Source: DASVTU01 sp036387415 (GTDB lineage: Bacteria > Acidobacteriota > Blastocatellia > Pyrinomonadales > Pyrinomonadaceae). Taken from it: a stretch of DNA of 64,000 nt. Of the stretch, positions 33,326-42,168 are shown piece by piece. Both the position numbers and the translations under genes were made by a program. Numbering within the stretch: position 1 is the stretch's first letter; every line of letters starts with the position of its first letter. The notes beneath the pieces were generated by a model. That model was not told the origin of the DNA. It saw only the letters and a list, made by a program, of their open reading frames with translations, and ran no database searches. Location of the stretch: the NCBI GenBank assembly GCA_036387415.1, contig DASVTU010000019.1, positions 310,001-374,000 on the forward strand. The letters are read 5' to 3'.

Positions 33326-34024
33326 TCAACACTTCTCGACGTTTTTGACGAGCGGCGCGGTGACTGTCGTCTGCGAAATTTCCGTCGGCCAGTAACGTTG
33401 CCGCAGCACATGACCGATGAACGCGAGCACGGCGACCGAAAAAAGCGACAGCAAAGTCTTGCCGCTCAACGCATCCATCAGCGTCTTAGCCCCGACGGTG
33501 TTATGCACTGCATGTGCGTAGACGTAAGATTTGATTGCCATCGCGCAGGTCGTCGCCGTCACGAAGCGAAGGATGGGAATGCGTGCCATTCCGGCGGCAT
33601 AGTTGATAAAACCATGCGGGCTTGACGGCGTTAGACGAATCCCGAACAAGACGAGAAAGCTTGAATGCTGCGCGAGAAAACGTCGCAGCCGCCCGTCGCG
33701 GAAGCGTTCGACCCAAGAGCCGCCGATGAAACGCGCGACCAGATACCCGACCGCCGTTCCGATGGCGCAACCCGTCGTCGTAATCAAAGCCGACCAATGC
33801 GGCGCAAAGAGCAGCGGTGTGATAAAGAGAAACATCGAAGCCGGAAGCGCGAACGCCCACGCCGCCGCCATCGCCACAATAATCATCGCCGCCGCGACGC
33901 CTCCTGCCTCCATCGTCGAGAGTCGTTGCGGCATCTCCCACAAACCGCTCCAACGGTAAAAGGCCACGGCCACAAGAGCCACCGCCACGGCCAACGCCGC
34001 ACGCCAGATGTGCTCTCGTCGCAT
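33326..34024 (-). CDS. VTT-domain (TVP38/TMEM64-like, DedA superfamily) membrane protein
   Basis: 232 residues with about six helices. The VTT signature is visible as PASMFLFITPLLFAPHWSAL, the Gly-rich TTGCAIGTAVGYLVARFIG, and RLTPSSPHGFINYAAGMARI. Related proteins move phospholipids or polyprenyl-phosphate carriers across the membrane. No substrate can be given here. It lies about 220 bp from the next gene on the same strand and is separated from the chelatase locus by a CACAGAG-type element. Confidence 0.85.
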   Translation of the reverse strand: MRREHIWRAALAVAVALVAVAFYRWSGLWEMPQRLSTMEAGGVAAAMIIVAMAAAWAFALPASMFLFITPLLFAPHWSALITTTGCAIGTAVGYLVARFIGGSWVERFRDGRLRRFLAQHSSFLVLFGIRLTPSSPHGFINYAAGMARIPILRFVTATTCAMAIKSYVYAHAVHNTVGAKTLMDALSGKTLLSLFSVAVLAFIGHVLRQRYWPTEISQTTVTAPLVKNVEKC

Positions 34025-34245
34025 CCTTCCGCTCTCCTCCCGAATGCTGTTCTGCTTTCAACTTCCAACGCTTCGCCGAGTCTCAAATGCTCGCGCTCGA
34101 CAAAAGTTCACCACGCTGACGCCACTTCAAAACGTTCTGCTGAATCGAAAATAAACTGATGAATTGTTGAAAACAACCCGACTGGCTTGACCCGCACCAT
34201 CTCTCTCATCAAGAGACACAAACTCCGCATCCGACGCCCGCAAAC

Positions 34246-35394
34246 TCACGGCTCGATGGACATCCTGAGCACGTTTGCCATCGGCACGCGCTCGACCCTT
34301 CCGTCGCGGCGAACAATCACCAGTTGATTATTTTCCACCGTCACGCGACGCACGTTGGTCATGTCGCGTTCGATACGCGAGCCGTCTTTGGTTTCGACGA
34401 CGAGACGCGTCGCCGTAACGACCGCGCCCGCCGTCGAAGGAAGGGATGCTGTTGAAGCGTCGGCGGAAGGCGTCGCTGCGCCGTCGGGCGGGGCGGTTCT
34501 TGTTGCGCTTCTCGAAGACGGCCTTGTGCGCGGTGTGCGTGCGCGCGGAGTTCTAGCCGTGCGACGCGTGGCCGGAGCGTTCGTCGCTTCGTCGGTGTTC
34601 GCGTCGGGCATCGGGCGCGTCTCCGCCGTCTCGTCGGAAGTTGACGGAGCGGTATTTGTCGGCTGTGTCGTGCGCGGCGTACGCGTGCGTGGCGTGCGTG
34701 CGTTTCGCGTCGGTCGCCTCGCGGGTCTGCGCGTCGGTGCGGGAGGCTCGGCGGTGGCGGTGTCGCTAGTCGCGGGTGTTTCGGTCGGAGCGGCGTCTGT
34801 TGCTGCTGTAGCGGTGTCTGCCGGAGGTTCTGCGATGCGTGCGCCGGAAGATGTGACGCGTCTGGTGTTTCGGCGGCTCGTAGGTTCGGGCAGCGTGGGC
34901 GTGACGGGTTCGGGAGCATTTGCGAGCGCGCCGCTCAAGGGAGCGAACGCGCCCTCGAAACGGACGCGGTAGGTGCCTTCGACGTCGCCCGCGCTGCGCG
35001 CCTCAACGCGCAAGACCAACGCCTCGTCCCGTCGCAGATAGATGCTCTTGGAAACCCTCGTTGCAGAGAGGCCGCCGTACATAGTGACTTTGGCAAGCGG
35101 TCGGAGTCCGTTCGCCGTGAACACGTCAACGTCGCCGTCAAGCCCCACGCTCTCGACCATGACAACGAGGTCGCCCTCCGTGCCGTTGAAGGTGTAGAAG
35201 TGCCTTGTCAGGCGTGCGTCGCCGATGTCTCTCGGCGCGATGCGTCCTGTGATTTCGTTGGAAGTGACGGGCGTCGGGTAAGTGGCGTCGGTTGACTGCG
35301 CCGACGCTGCGCCCTCGAAGGCGACGACAAACAGGACGAGAGCGGCAAGACCTCTCGCCGCCTGACGAACACTTGAAAAACTACGGTGCATCAC
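34246..35394 (-). CDS. Secreted protein with a pre-peptidase-like domain and a low-complexity linker
   Basis: 382 residues. After a signal peptide (up to about residue 32), residues ~40-150 resemble the bacterial pre-peptidase C-terminal (PPC) beta domain (HFYTFNGTEGDLVVMVESVG, a Gly-Asp-rich strand set). Then ~165 residues are an Ala/Pro/Thr linker with Arg-Thr-Pro-Arg repeats. The C-terminal ~55 residues form a small globular end with VETKDGSRIERDMTNVRRV, a VRRDGRVERV-like repeat. It may bind a surface polymer. No enzymatic motif was seen. Confidence 0.6.
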   Translation of the reverse strand: MMHRSFSSVRQAARGLAALVLFVVAFEGAASAQSTDATYPTPVTSNEITGRIAPRDIGDARLTRHFYTFNGTEGDLVVMVESVGLDGDVDVFTANGLRPLAKVTMYGGLSATRVSKSIYLRRDEALVLRVEARSAGDVEGTYRVRFEGAFAPLSGALANAPEPVTPTLPEPTSRRNTRRVTSSGARIAEPPADTATAATDAAPTETPATSDTATAEPPAPTRRPARRPTRNARTPRTRTPRTTQPTNTAPSTSDETAETRPMPDANTDEATNAPATRRTARTPRARTPRTRPSSRSATRTAPPDGAATPSADASTASLPSTAGAVVTATRLVVETKDGSRIERDMTNVRRVTVENNQLVIVRRDGRVERVPMANVLRMSIEP

Positions 35395-35608
35395 TTTCGC
35401 TGCACAGGCTCCTTTGCGCGTGAGAGTTTAGCAGCCTCTTCGCCAGCCAACAATGTTCGCCGACGAAACACCAAAAAAATGAGCGACCGCGACGGCTGAA
35501 GCGATTCTTGAACGAAAGATGCGGAGCGATTCGCTTTTGTCCGTCGGACGGCTTTGCCGCCGTCCGGCCAGCGAAAACTTTCCTGAATTGTGTTGCTGAA
35601 AAAGAGGA

Positions 35609-35693
35609 TGGTGCCGAAGGGGGGACTCGAACCCCCACGAGTTTCCTCACACGCCCCTCAAACGTGCGCGTCTACCAGTTCCGCCACTTCGGC
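35609..35693 (-). tRNA. tRNA-Leu (anticodon GAG)
   Basis: An 85-nt tRNA on the minus strand including a encoded CCA end. The acceptor stem GCCGAAG pairs with CTTCGGC. The D arm includes GTGGCGGAACTGGTAGAC. The anticodon stem CACGT/GCGTG encloses the loop TTGAGGG, giving anticodon GAG. A class II variable arm (TGTGAGGAAACTCG) and the T arm GGGGGTTCGAGTCCCC follow. It sits downstream of the tpiA-secG genes, a frequent bacterial arrangement. Confidence 0.96.
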
Positions 35694-35768
35694 TCGGTTG
35701 TCAATTGATGAAGATAAGGCTAACACAGACGCTCGCATCTTGTCAGCCGAAGCCACGACGCTTCCCTA

Positions 35769-36266
35769 CTATCTCGCGGGCGAGGCTTGCGGACTCGCCG
35801 TCGCGGGCGCGGTTGCCGCATTAGCGTTTGAGGCGTTCGCGGCATTGGTGTTCGCAGCGTTCGTGTTCGCAGCGTTCGTGTTTGCCGCATTGGCGTCTGA
35901 CGCTGGTGCTGTCGTTGCGCCTCCGGCTCCGTCGCCCGTTTGCGCGGGAGCGGGGTCGGTTGAAGGCGTCGTGGCGGGCGTCGCTTGCGGTTGTTGCGAG
36001 ACGGGTGGTTCGTCCGTCGTCTGAAGCACTGAGCGCGTGCCGCCGACGTTGAGCGAAATCGCCATCGCCGTCAGCATAAAAGTGATGGCCGCGACAATCG
36101 TGATTTTCGCCAGAATGGTTTGCGTGCCGCGCGGCCCGAAGGCGGTGCTCGATACGGAACTAGTAAAGAGCGCACCCGCGTCGGCCTTGCCCGGCTGCAA
36201 CAACACGGAGAGCACCAGCACCAAGCACGCCAAAATGAATAAGCTGTATAAAACGTAAGTCAGCAA
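35769..36266 (-). CDS. secG: Preprotein translocase subunit SecG with a repetitive tail
   Basis: 165 residues. The first ~75 hold the two-helix SecG core with VLLQPGKADAGALFTSSVSS, the conserved QxGKG-like loop and GPRGTQTILAKIT. After this comes a Pro/Ala/Thr-rich tail of about 85 residues. It includes a run of NAANT-type repeats (alternating Ala and Asn), longer than in typical SecG. The protein supports SecYEG-dependent secretion at the inner membrane. It follows tpiA by 19 bases. Confidence 0.93.
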   Translation of the reverse strand: MLTYVLYSLFILACLVLVLSVLLQPGKADAGALFTSSVSSTAFGPRGTQTILAKITIVAAITFMLTAMAISLNVGGTRSVLQTTDEPPVSQQPQATPATTPSTDPAPAQTGDGAGGATTAPASDANAANTNAANTNAANTNAANASNANAATAPATASPQASPAR

Positions 36267-36285
36267 ACTTCTATTCCTCGATTCT

Positions 36286-37047
36286 CTACTGCCTGTTGTA
36301 GTGAACTATCTGTGCGAAAGTTTCGGCGTCGAGGCTTGCGCCGCCGACGAGCGCGCCGTCTACATCGGGCTGTCGCATGAGTCCCGCGATGTTGTCGGGT
36401 TTGACCGAGCCGCCGTAGAGGATACGCAACTGCTCGCTCGCCTGCCCGCTGTGTCTCTCCGCGAAAACGCGCCGGACAAACGCATGCATTTCCTGCGCTT
36501 GCTCCGGCGTCGCGGTAAGCCCGGTGCCGATAGCCCAGACCGGCTCGTAGGCAAGCATGATACGGTCGAGGTCGGAGGTTGTCAAACCCTGCAAGCCGCC
36601 CTCCAACTGCCCGCGCACGACCGATTCCGCCGTCCCCACTTCGCGCTGTTCGAGCGTCTCGCCGATGCACACGATGACGTTTAGACCCGCCGCCAGCGCC
36701 GCTTGCGTCTTGCGTTGGACGAACGAATCCGTCTCGCAATAAAACTGCCGTCGCTCGGAATGTCCGACGATAACGTGCGTCGCACCGACATCGCGCAGCA
36801 TGTCTGCCGCCACTTCGCCCGTATGCGCGCCGTGCTTGGTTTCAGTCGAACAGTTCTGCGCGGCGACGCGAATATTCGAGCCTTCCAGACGGTCGGCCAC
36901 TGTCTTCAAAGCAGTGAAGACGGGCGCGATGACAATCTCGCAATGGTTCGCGTTCGCCACCAACGGCCTGAGCGACTGCGCCGTCGCCACCGCCTCGGCG
37001 ACCGTCTTATACATCTTCCAATTTCCGGCAATGACAGGTTTTCGCAT
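36286..37047 (-). CDS. tpiA: Triosephosphate isomerase
   Basis: 253 residues. RKPVIAGNWKMYKT contains the catalytic Asn and Lys, VIVGHSERR the catalytic His, and AYEPVWAIGTG the catalytic Glu. ILYGGSVKPDN is the phosphate-binding loop. It interconverts dihydroxyacetone phosphate and glyceraldehyde 3-phosphate. The region directly before the ATG is the heptad-word repeat CTGACCT, so no Shine-Dalgarno sequence is visible. It is in the cluster gapA-pgk-tpiA-secG. Confidence 0.97.
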   Translation of the reverse strand: MRKPVIAGNWKMYKTVAEAVATAQSLRPLVANANHCEIVIAPVFTALKTVADRLEGSNIRVAAQNCSTETKHGAHTGEVAADMLRDVGATHVIVGHSERRQFYCETDSFVQRKTQAALAAGLNVIVCIGETLEQREVGTAESVVRGQLEGGLQGLTTSDLDRIMLAYEPVWAIGTGLTATPEQAQEMHAFVRRVFAERHSGQASEQLRILYGGSVKPDNIAGLMRQPDVDGALVGGASLDAETFAQIVHYNRQ

Positions 37048-37050
37048 AAG

Positions 37051-37134
37051 CAGAGGTCAGAGGTCAGAGGTCAGAGGTTAGTGAAGTCAGTTTTGTTTTT
37101 AACTGACCTCCGGCCTCTGACCTCTAGCCTCTTA
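37051..37134. repeat. Inverted heptad-word repeat (AGAGGTC family)
   Basis: AGAGGTC occurs three times in tandem, with a fourth, altered copy, at 37052-37079. The inverse words CCTCTGACCTCT lie at 37114-37125. A stem of 12 perfect pairs forms, plus offset alternatives and an inner TCAGTT/AACTGA pair. It spans the gap between pgk and tpiA, touching the pgk stop and ending three bases before the tpiA ATG. Confidence 0.85.
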
Positions 37135-38328
37135 TTTATCGTTTAGTGCTGCGACGCCGGGCAATTCGTCTCCGGCGAGGAATTCGAGGGTTGCGCCGCC
37201 GCCCGTGGAGATGTGTGTGATGCGTTCGGCGACTCCGGCTTGCGTCACGGCGGCGACCGAATCTCCGCCGCCGACAATCACGGTCGCGCCACGGTCGGCG
37301 GCTTCCGCGACGGCGTGTGCGACGCTGACCGTTCCTTCCTCGAAGCCCTTCTCTTCAAAGACACCCATCGGCCCGTTCCAGATAACCGTCCTGGCATCTT
37401 CCAATGCGCGCGAAAAGAGCGCGACCGTTTCGACGCCGATGTCCAGACCGACTAATCCCGCATTGGTGAATTCGATGGGGATGGTCTTACGGCTGTGCAA
37501 AGGGTCGAAGCTGTCAACGACCTGATGGTCGGTCGGCAGCAACAGTTCGACGCCTGCACCCTCCGCAGTCTTTCTGATTTGGCTCGCCGTCTCAAGCATG
37601 TTGTCCTCGACAAGCGACTTGCCCACCGTGAAGCCTTCGGCCTTCAGGAAGGTGTAAGCCATCGCGCCGCCGATTAAGAGTCGGTCAACGCGGCGTTCGA
37701 TGAGCGCGTTGATGACAGGAATCTTGTCGGAGACTTTCGCGCCGCCGAGGATGGCGACAAACGGGTGCACGGGATTGCTAATCACACGACCGAGATAATC
37801 CAACTCCTTCTCCATCAACAAACCCGCCGCCGCTTGCTTGACGTGCTTAGTGATTCCGGCGGTCGAAGCGTGTGCGCGATGCGCCGCGCCGAACGCATCG
37901 TTGACATAGAGGTCGCAGAGGCTCGCCAACTCGCGCGCGAAGCCGTCGTCGTTCTTCTCCTCTTCGGCGTGAAAACGTAAATTTTCAAGCAGCAACACGT
38001 CGCCGTCCTTGAGCGCATCGACTTTGGCGCGTGCTTCTTCGCCGATGCAATCGTCCGCGAAAGCCACTTCCCTGCCGAGCAACTCCGACAGATGCGCGGC
38101 GACGGGGCGTAGGCTCTCCTTCTCAACGCGCGTGCCCTTCGGCCTTCCCAGATGTGAAGCGAGCACGACACGCGCGCCATGCTCCGTCGCATATCGAATC
38201 GTCGGCAACGTCGCTTCAATACGCGTGTCGTCCGTCACGCGCCCTTCTTTCACAGGCACGTTGAAATCGACGCGCACGAACACGCGCTGGCCTTTGAGTT
38301 CGAGGTCTTTGATGGAGAGCTTGTTCAT
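37132..38328 (-). CDS. pgk: Phosphoglycerate kinase
   Basis: 398 residues from the ATG at 38328 (MNKLSIKDLELKGQRVFVRV), the conserved family start. A longer in-frame start at 38391 would read through the repeat and is rejected. FVRVDFNVPVK, the SHLGRPKG loop and the C-terminal GGGDSVAAV phosphate loop are present. The enzyme makes ATP from 1,3-bisphosphoglycerate. The ATG has no recognisable ribosome site, because the region before it is the GGATTTC-type repeat. Confidence 0.97.
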   Translation of the reverse strand: MNKLSIKDLELKGQRVFVRVDFNVPVKEGRVTDDTRIEATLPTIRYATEHGARVVLASHLGRPKGTRVEKESLRPVAAHLSELLGREVAFADDCIGEEARAKVDALKDGDVLLLENLRFHAEEEKNDDGFARELASLCDLYVNDAFGAAHRAHASTAGITKHVKQAAAGLLMEKELDYLGRVISNPVHPFVAILGGAKVSDKIPVINALIERRVDRLLIGGAMAYTFLKAEGFTVGKSLVEDNMLETASQIRKTAEGAGVELLLPTDHQVVDSFDPLHSRKTIPIEFTNAGLVGLDIGVETVALFSRALEDARTVIWNGPMGVFEEKGFEEGTVSVAHAVAEAADRGATVIVGGGDSVAAVTQAGVAERITHISTGGGATLEFLAGDELPGVAALNDK

Positions 38329-38422
38329 AGCGATTTCGGATTTCGGATTGCGGATTAACAAAGATGGATTGAGCAGCTTTTTCTTCTTCAATCCGCGTTC
38401 TGCAATCCCAAATCCGCAATTC
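38329..38422. repeat. Inverted heptad-word repeat (GGATTGC family)
   Basis: Words GGATTTC GGATTGC GGATTAA at 38336-38357 are paired with AATCCGCAAT at 38411-38420 (ten perfect pairs with ATTGCGGATT at 38347). The element fills the entire gap between gapA and pgk. Its words are shared with the element at 54418. Confidence 0.8.
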
Positions 38423-39430
38423 CTACAGTCCTTTTTGCGCGATGAATTTAATCAAATCGCGGACGCGGCAGGAATAGCCCCACTCGTTGTCGTACCATGA
38501 GAGCACCTTGATGAGATTGCCGCCGATGACTTTGGTGTACTCGGAATCGACGATGGACGAGTTGGGATTCTTGCGGTAGTCGATGGAAACAAGCGGTTCT
38601 TCGGAGTAGGCGAGGATGCCGCTCAGTTCTTCGCCCGCCGCATCCTTGAGAGCCTTGTTGACCTCCTCGGTGGTCGTCTCGCGTTCGACTTCCATCACCA
38701 CATCGACGAGCGACACGTTCGGCGTCGGGACGCGGACGCTGATGCCGTCGAACTTGCCTTTGAGTTCGGGCAAGACGAGAGCGACCGCTTTGGCCGCGCC
38801 TGTCGAAGTGGGAATCATGGAGAGCGCCGCGCCGCGTGCGCGGCGGAGGTCTTTGTGCGGGAGGTCGAGAAGTTGCTGGTCGTTGGTGTAGGAGTGAATC
38901 GTCGTCATCTGCGCCGAACGAATGCCGAATTTTTCGTGAATCACTTTGGCGAGCGGCGCGAGGCAGTTGGTGGTGCAGGAGGCATTGGAGACGATGTGAT
39001 GCACCGATGCGTCATACTGTTCCTCGTTGACGCCGAGGACGATGGTGATGTCTTCGTTTTTGGCGGGCGCGGAGATGATGACTTTTTTGACTGTGCCGCG
39101 CAGATGTTTTCTGGCATCTTCGGCATTGGTGAAACGCCCCGTCGATTCGACGACGATTTCCGCGCCGACCGAAGCCCAATCAATCGCCGCCGGGTCTTTC
39201 TCGGAGAAGACGCGAAACTCGTCCTCGTTGACCTTGATGCTGTTCTCGGTGGCGGAAATTTCCTGTTCTAGATTGCCGAGCACGGAATCGTATTTCAAGA
39301 GATGCGCGAGCGTCTTGGTGTCCGTCAAATCGTTGACGGCGACGAAATCAATATCGGAGTCGCCGAGCGCCGTACGCAGGACGTTGCGACCGATGCGCCC
39401 GAAGCCGTTGATGCCAACTTTCACACTCAT
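38423..39430 (-). CDS. gapA: Glyceraldehyde-3-phosphate dehydrogenase
   Basis: 335 residues beginning VKVGINGFGRIGRNVLRTAL, the NAD-binding motif. SNASCTTNCLAPLAK holds the catalytic Cys. TTIHSYTNDQQLLD and SWYDNEWGYSCRV are other family blocks. GAGGAGG precedes the start at a good distance. It is the first gene of the glycolytic cluster, followed by pgk and tpiA on the same strand. Confidence 0.97.
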   Translation of the reverse strand: MSVKVGINGFGRIGRNVLRTALGDSDIDFVAVNDLTDTKTLAHLLKYDSVLGNLEQEISATENSIKVNEDEFRVFSEKDPAAIDWASVGAEIVVESTGRFTNAEDARKHLRGTVKKVIISAPAKNEDITIVLGVNEEQYDASVHHIVSNASCTTNCLAPLAKVIHEKFGIRSAQMTTIHSYTNDQQLLDLPHKDLRRARGAALSMIPTSTGAAKAVALVLPELKGKFDGISVRVPTPNVSLVDVVMEVERETTTEEVNKALKDAAGEELSGILAYSEEPLVSIDYRKNPNSSIVDSEYTKVIGGNLIKVLSWYDNEWGYSCRVRDLIKFIAQKGL

Positions 39431-39901
39431 TACGCGATGCCTCCTCGCATTGCTGTTGACGGAACAGGCTTGGCCGTCGCGCCCGCGAAGCTTGGGCGGC
39501 GCGTGGCGCGTCGCGGTTGGTCTTCGCGGTCAAACGGAGCTGCCCGTTCAAACAAGAGAATTAATATTTGCTGCTAAAAGAGAGCGAAGATAATGCGCCC
39601 GCGCCGCCACTGTCAAGCCACGCCTCCCGACGCGATGCGGACAACGACGACCCGCACTCGTCCCGCTTTCGGGAAACACGCGTATCGATTTCGCGTCGGA
39701 TGCTCTGGTCGTCGCGCCCGCCGACGCCGCTTCGCCGTCTCCTGTTTCACGTCGTAAACATCGCTAATTCTATGTTTTTGAAACCCTGCACGCACGCCGG
39801 ACGTAGTACGCTCTGACCCGTGGTGTGATGTGTGGAATAACTCTTGTCTTGAATGTTGGCGGGTCGCCTAAGGCAAATTTCCCTGAAAGGTCTCCGGTTT
39901 G
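39431..39901. other. Divergent intergenic region, no gene supported
   Basis: About 470 bp between gapA (leftward) and the TolC-like gene (rightward). It is likely to hold both promoters. AT-rich patches occur at 39555-39585 and 39765-39785, but no pair of boxes could be fixed. Short open frames here have no convincing start or composition. Confidence 0.6.
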
Positions 39902-42076
39902 ATGTTCAGTCCTCGATTGCATCCCTTGTTACGCGCCTGTGTGCTCGCGCTCTCGGCTTCGTCCGTCGTGCTGGCGCAGACGCCCACGCCGCGCGCCGCA
40001 CAAAAAACTCCTTCGCTCAAAGGGACGCTTTTCGCCTCCGCGCAGACGCCGGGCACACAGTCTCCCACGACGACGCAGACGCCCGCACCGCAAACACCCG
40101 CGACGCAAGATGCGACGCGGCCTCCCGGCACAGAGCAACGTCAGTCCGTGCCGCCGCAGGCGCGTCCGGTTCCGTCTGACCCGACCGCACCTCCCGGCAC
40201 GCAGCAGCGTCCAGACCCGGCTGCGCCGCCGGGAACGGGCATCACCCAGCCGACCACGACCACCATCACACCGCAGTCTCCGGCTGTGCCGACGACCATC
40301 AACGATCCATTGTCGCAGACGCCTGAGCCGACCACGACGACGGGCACGCGTCAAGACATAGTTGACCCATCGATTCCGCCTGTCGAGCGCCGCCCCGTGC
40401 CGCCGCTTCCATCGCTTGTGCGTCTCGGCGTCCGCAGCGGCGAGTCGCAACCGATTACGCTTAACGAAGCGATTCGACGTGCGCTGGAAAATAACAACGA
40501 GATTGAGTTGGCGCGACAGGATGTGCGACTGACGGAATCGGGGCTACGTGCACTCGAAGGCGTCTACGACGTTATCTTTTCCGTCACACCGCAGTACAGC
40601 AGTTTCGTCTCGCCGCAGGAGAGTTCGCTCGGCGGCTCCGACGAATCCGGCACCGTCTCACAGACCGACTTTCAGGTCAACCCGTCTATCCGCAAGCTGT
40701 CACCGGTCGGCGGTGGTCAGTACAACGTCTTCTTCAACAACAATCGTCGCACCACCAGTTCGACTTTCAACACGCTGAATCCGGTCTATTCGGCCAGTTT
40801 CGGCGTCCAGTTCACGCAACCGCTCTGGCGCGACCGTTCCATCGACCGCACACGCCACGACATCCGCGTCCAGAAGAAATTCATCGAACAGACCGATGCC
40901 GATTTCCGGCGCAGCACCATCGAAGTCATCGCGCGCGTGCAGGCGGCTTATTGGGATTTGGTCTTCGCGCTCCGCGACGAACAGAATCAGATTGCGAACC
41001 TGAATCTGGCGCGCGAAAACTTTCGCCGCACAGAAGCGGGCGTCGCCGCCGGAGCATCCGCGCCGCTCGCACGCGCCGAAGTGCAGACCGAAGTCTCGAA
41101 TCGCGAGGCCGCTCTACTGCTCGCCAATCAAAGCGTCACAGTTGCGGAGAACCGTCTCAAGGCGCTGCTCCTGCGCGACGCGCTCGCTCCCGAATGGTCT
41201 GTGGCGCTCGTCCCGACCGACCAGCCGACCTTCGATACCACGCCCATCAACTTGCAAGACGCCATTAACGAAGCCCGTGCCAATCGTCCCGAACTTCGTC
41301 GCCTGCGACTGCAAGGAGAGATTTCGGACATCGACATACAGTTTTACAAGAATCAGACCAAGCCTGACATCAGCATCGTCTCGACGGTTTCGACCACCGG
41401 ACTCGCCGGGTCGCCCGCTCTCACCGCGAACGGCTTGAACGACGTGACCGGACTACAGGTGCCGATTATCTTCGGCGACCCCAATAGCGACGCCGATGCA
41501 TTTCTGTTGAGCCAAATCAACATTCTTCGCGCGTCGCAAGGGCTACCGCCCACTCCCGTGCCGACCGTTGAAGCGCAGACATTAAGCATCCCGTCCAATC
41601 TCGTCGGCGGCTACGGGCGCATGCTCCGCAATCTTTTTAGCCTCGACACGCGCAACGTCGTCGTCGGCGTCAGGATTTCGCTGCCCTTCCGCAATCGCAC
41701 GGCGGAAGCCAATCTTGCCACCGCGCGCATTCAGCAGGAACGTCTCGCCGCCACAACGCGCTTGCAGGAGCAGGTGGTTGAAGTCGAAGTTCGCAACGCG
41801 GCGCAGGTGGCTGAAACGTCGCGTCGCCGCGTCCTCTCGGCACGCATTGCACGCGAGAATGCCGAAGTTCAACTCGCGGGCGAGCGTCGGCTCTTTCAGG
41901 TCGGTCGCTCGACGACGTTTCTCTTGTTCCAACGCGAAAATCAGTTGGTCAACTTACGCAATCAGGAACTACGCGCCGAGACCGACTACAACAAGGCGCT
42001 CGCGGAACTTCAACGCGCGACCTCGACGACGCTACGCGCCAACAACGTCATCATCGACTCACCCGTCGGGCAATAA
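39902..42076 (+). CDS. TolC-family outer membrane efflux protein
   Basis: 724 residues. A signal peptide ends near residue 25 (SASSVVLA). A Pro/Thr/Gln-rich periplasmic or exported linker of about 150 residues follows, longer than usual. The OEP core begins with RSGESQPITLNEAIRRALEN (near 180) and carries two long helical repeats, including NIxL-like heptads and NVVVGVRISLPFRNRTAEAN. The C-terminus ends NNVIIDSPVGQ. It forms the outer-membrane channel of efflux or type I secretion. No pump partner is seen nearby. The start at 39902 has AAGG ten bases upstream. A TTG just before is not needed. Confidence 0.85.
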   Translation: MFSPRLHPLLRACVLALSASSVVLAQTPTPRAAQKTPSLKGTLFASAQTPGTQSPTTTQTPAPQTPATQDATRPPGTEQRQSVPPQARPVPSDPTAPPGTQQRPDPAAPPGTGITQPTTTTITPQSPAVPTTINDPLSQTPEPTTTTGTRQDIVDPSIPPVERRPVPPLPSLVRLGVRSGESQPITLNEAIRRALENNNEIELARQDVRLTESGLRALEGVYDVIFSVTPQYSSFVSPQESSLGGSDESGTVSQTDFQVNPSIRKLSPVGGGQYNVFFNNNRRTTSSTFNTLNPVYSASFGVQFTQPLWRDRSIDRTRHDIRVQKKFIEQTDADFRRSTIEVIARVQAAYWDLVFALRDEQNQIANLNLARENFRRTEAGVAAGASAPLARAEVQTEVSNREAALLLANQSVTVAENRLKALLLRDALAPEWSVALVPTDQPTFDTTPINLQDAINEARANRPELRRLRLQGEISDIDIQFYKNQTKPDISIVSTVSTTGLAGSPALTANGLNDVTGLQVPIIFGDPNSDADAFLLSQINILRASQGLPPTPVPTVEAQTLSIPSNLVGGYGRMLRNLFSLDTRNVVVGVRISLPFRNRTAEANLATARIQQERLAATTRLQEQVVEVEVRNAAQVAETSRRRVLSARIARENAEVQLAGERRLFQVGRSTTFLLFQRENQLVNLRNQELRAETDYNKALAELQRATSTTLRANNVIIDSPVGQ

Positions 42077-42104
42077 ACCTTTCCGGCTCTCGCGATTTTC
42101 GTTT

Positions 42105-42149
42105 GCGATTGGAAGCGGCTGACACTATTCTCAGTCGTCTTCCAATCGC
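42105..42149. terminator. Strong hairpin between the TolC-like and glycosyltransferase genes
   Basis: GCGATTGGAAG and CTTCCAATCGC pair perfectly (11 bp), and the inner CGGCTGA/TCAGTCG extend the stem. AATTTCGTTT follows. It lies 28 bases after the efflux stop and 20 before the glycosyltransferase GTG. It may end the first message or act as an attenuator. Confidence 0.6.
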
Positions 42150-42168
42150 AATTTCGTTTAAGTACGCC

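Noticed and set aside
37051..37134. A CRISPR array
   Set aside because: The repeat units are 7 bases, tandem without spacers, and inverted in the second arm. No cas gene is present.
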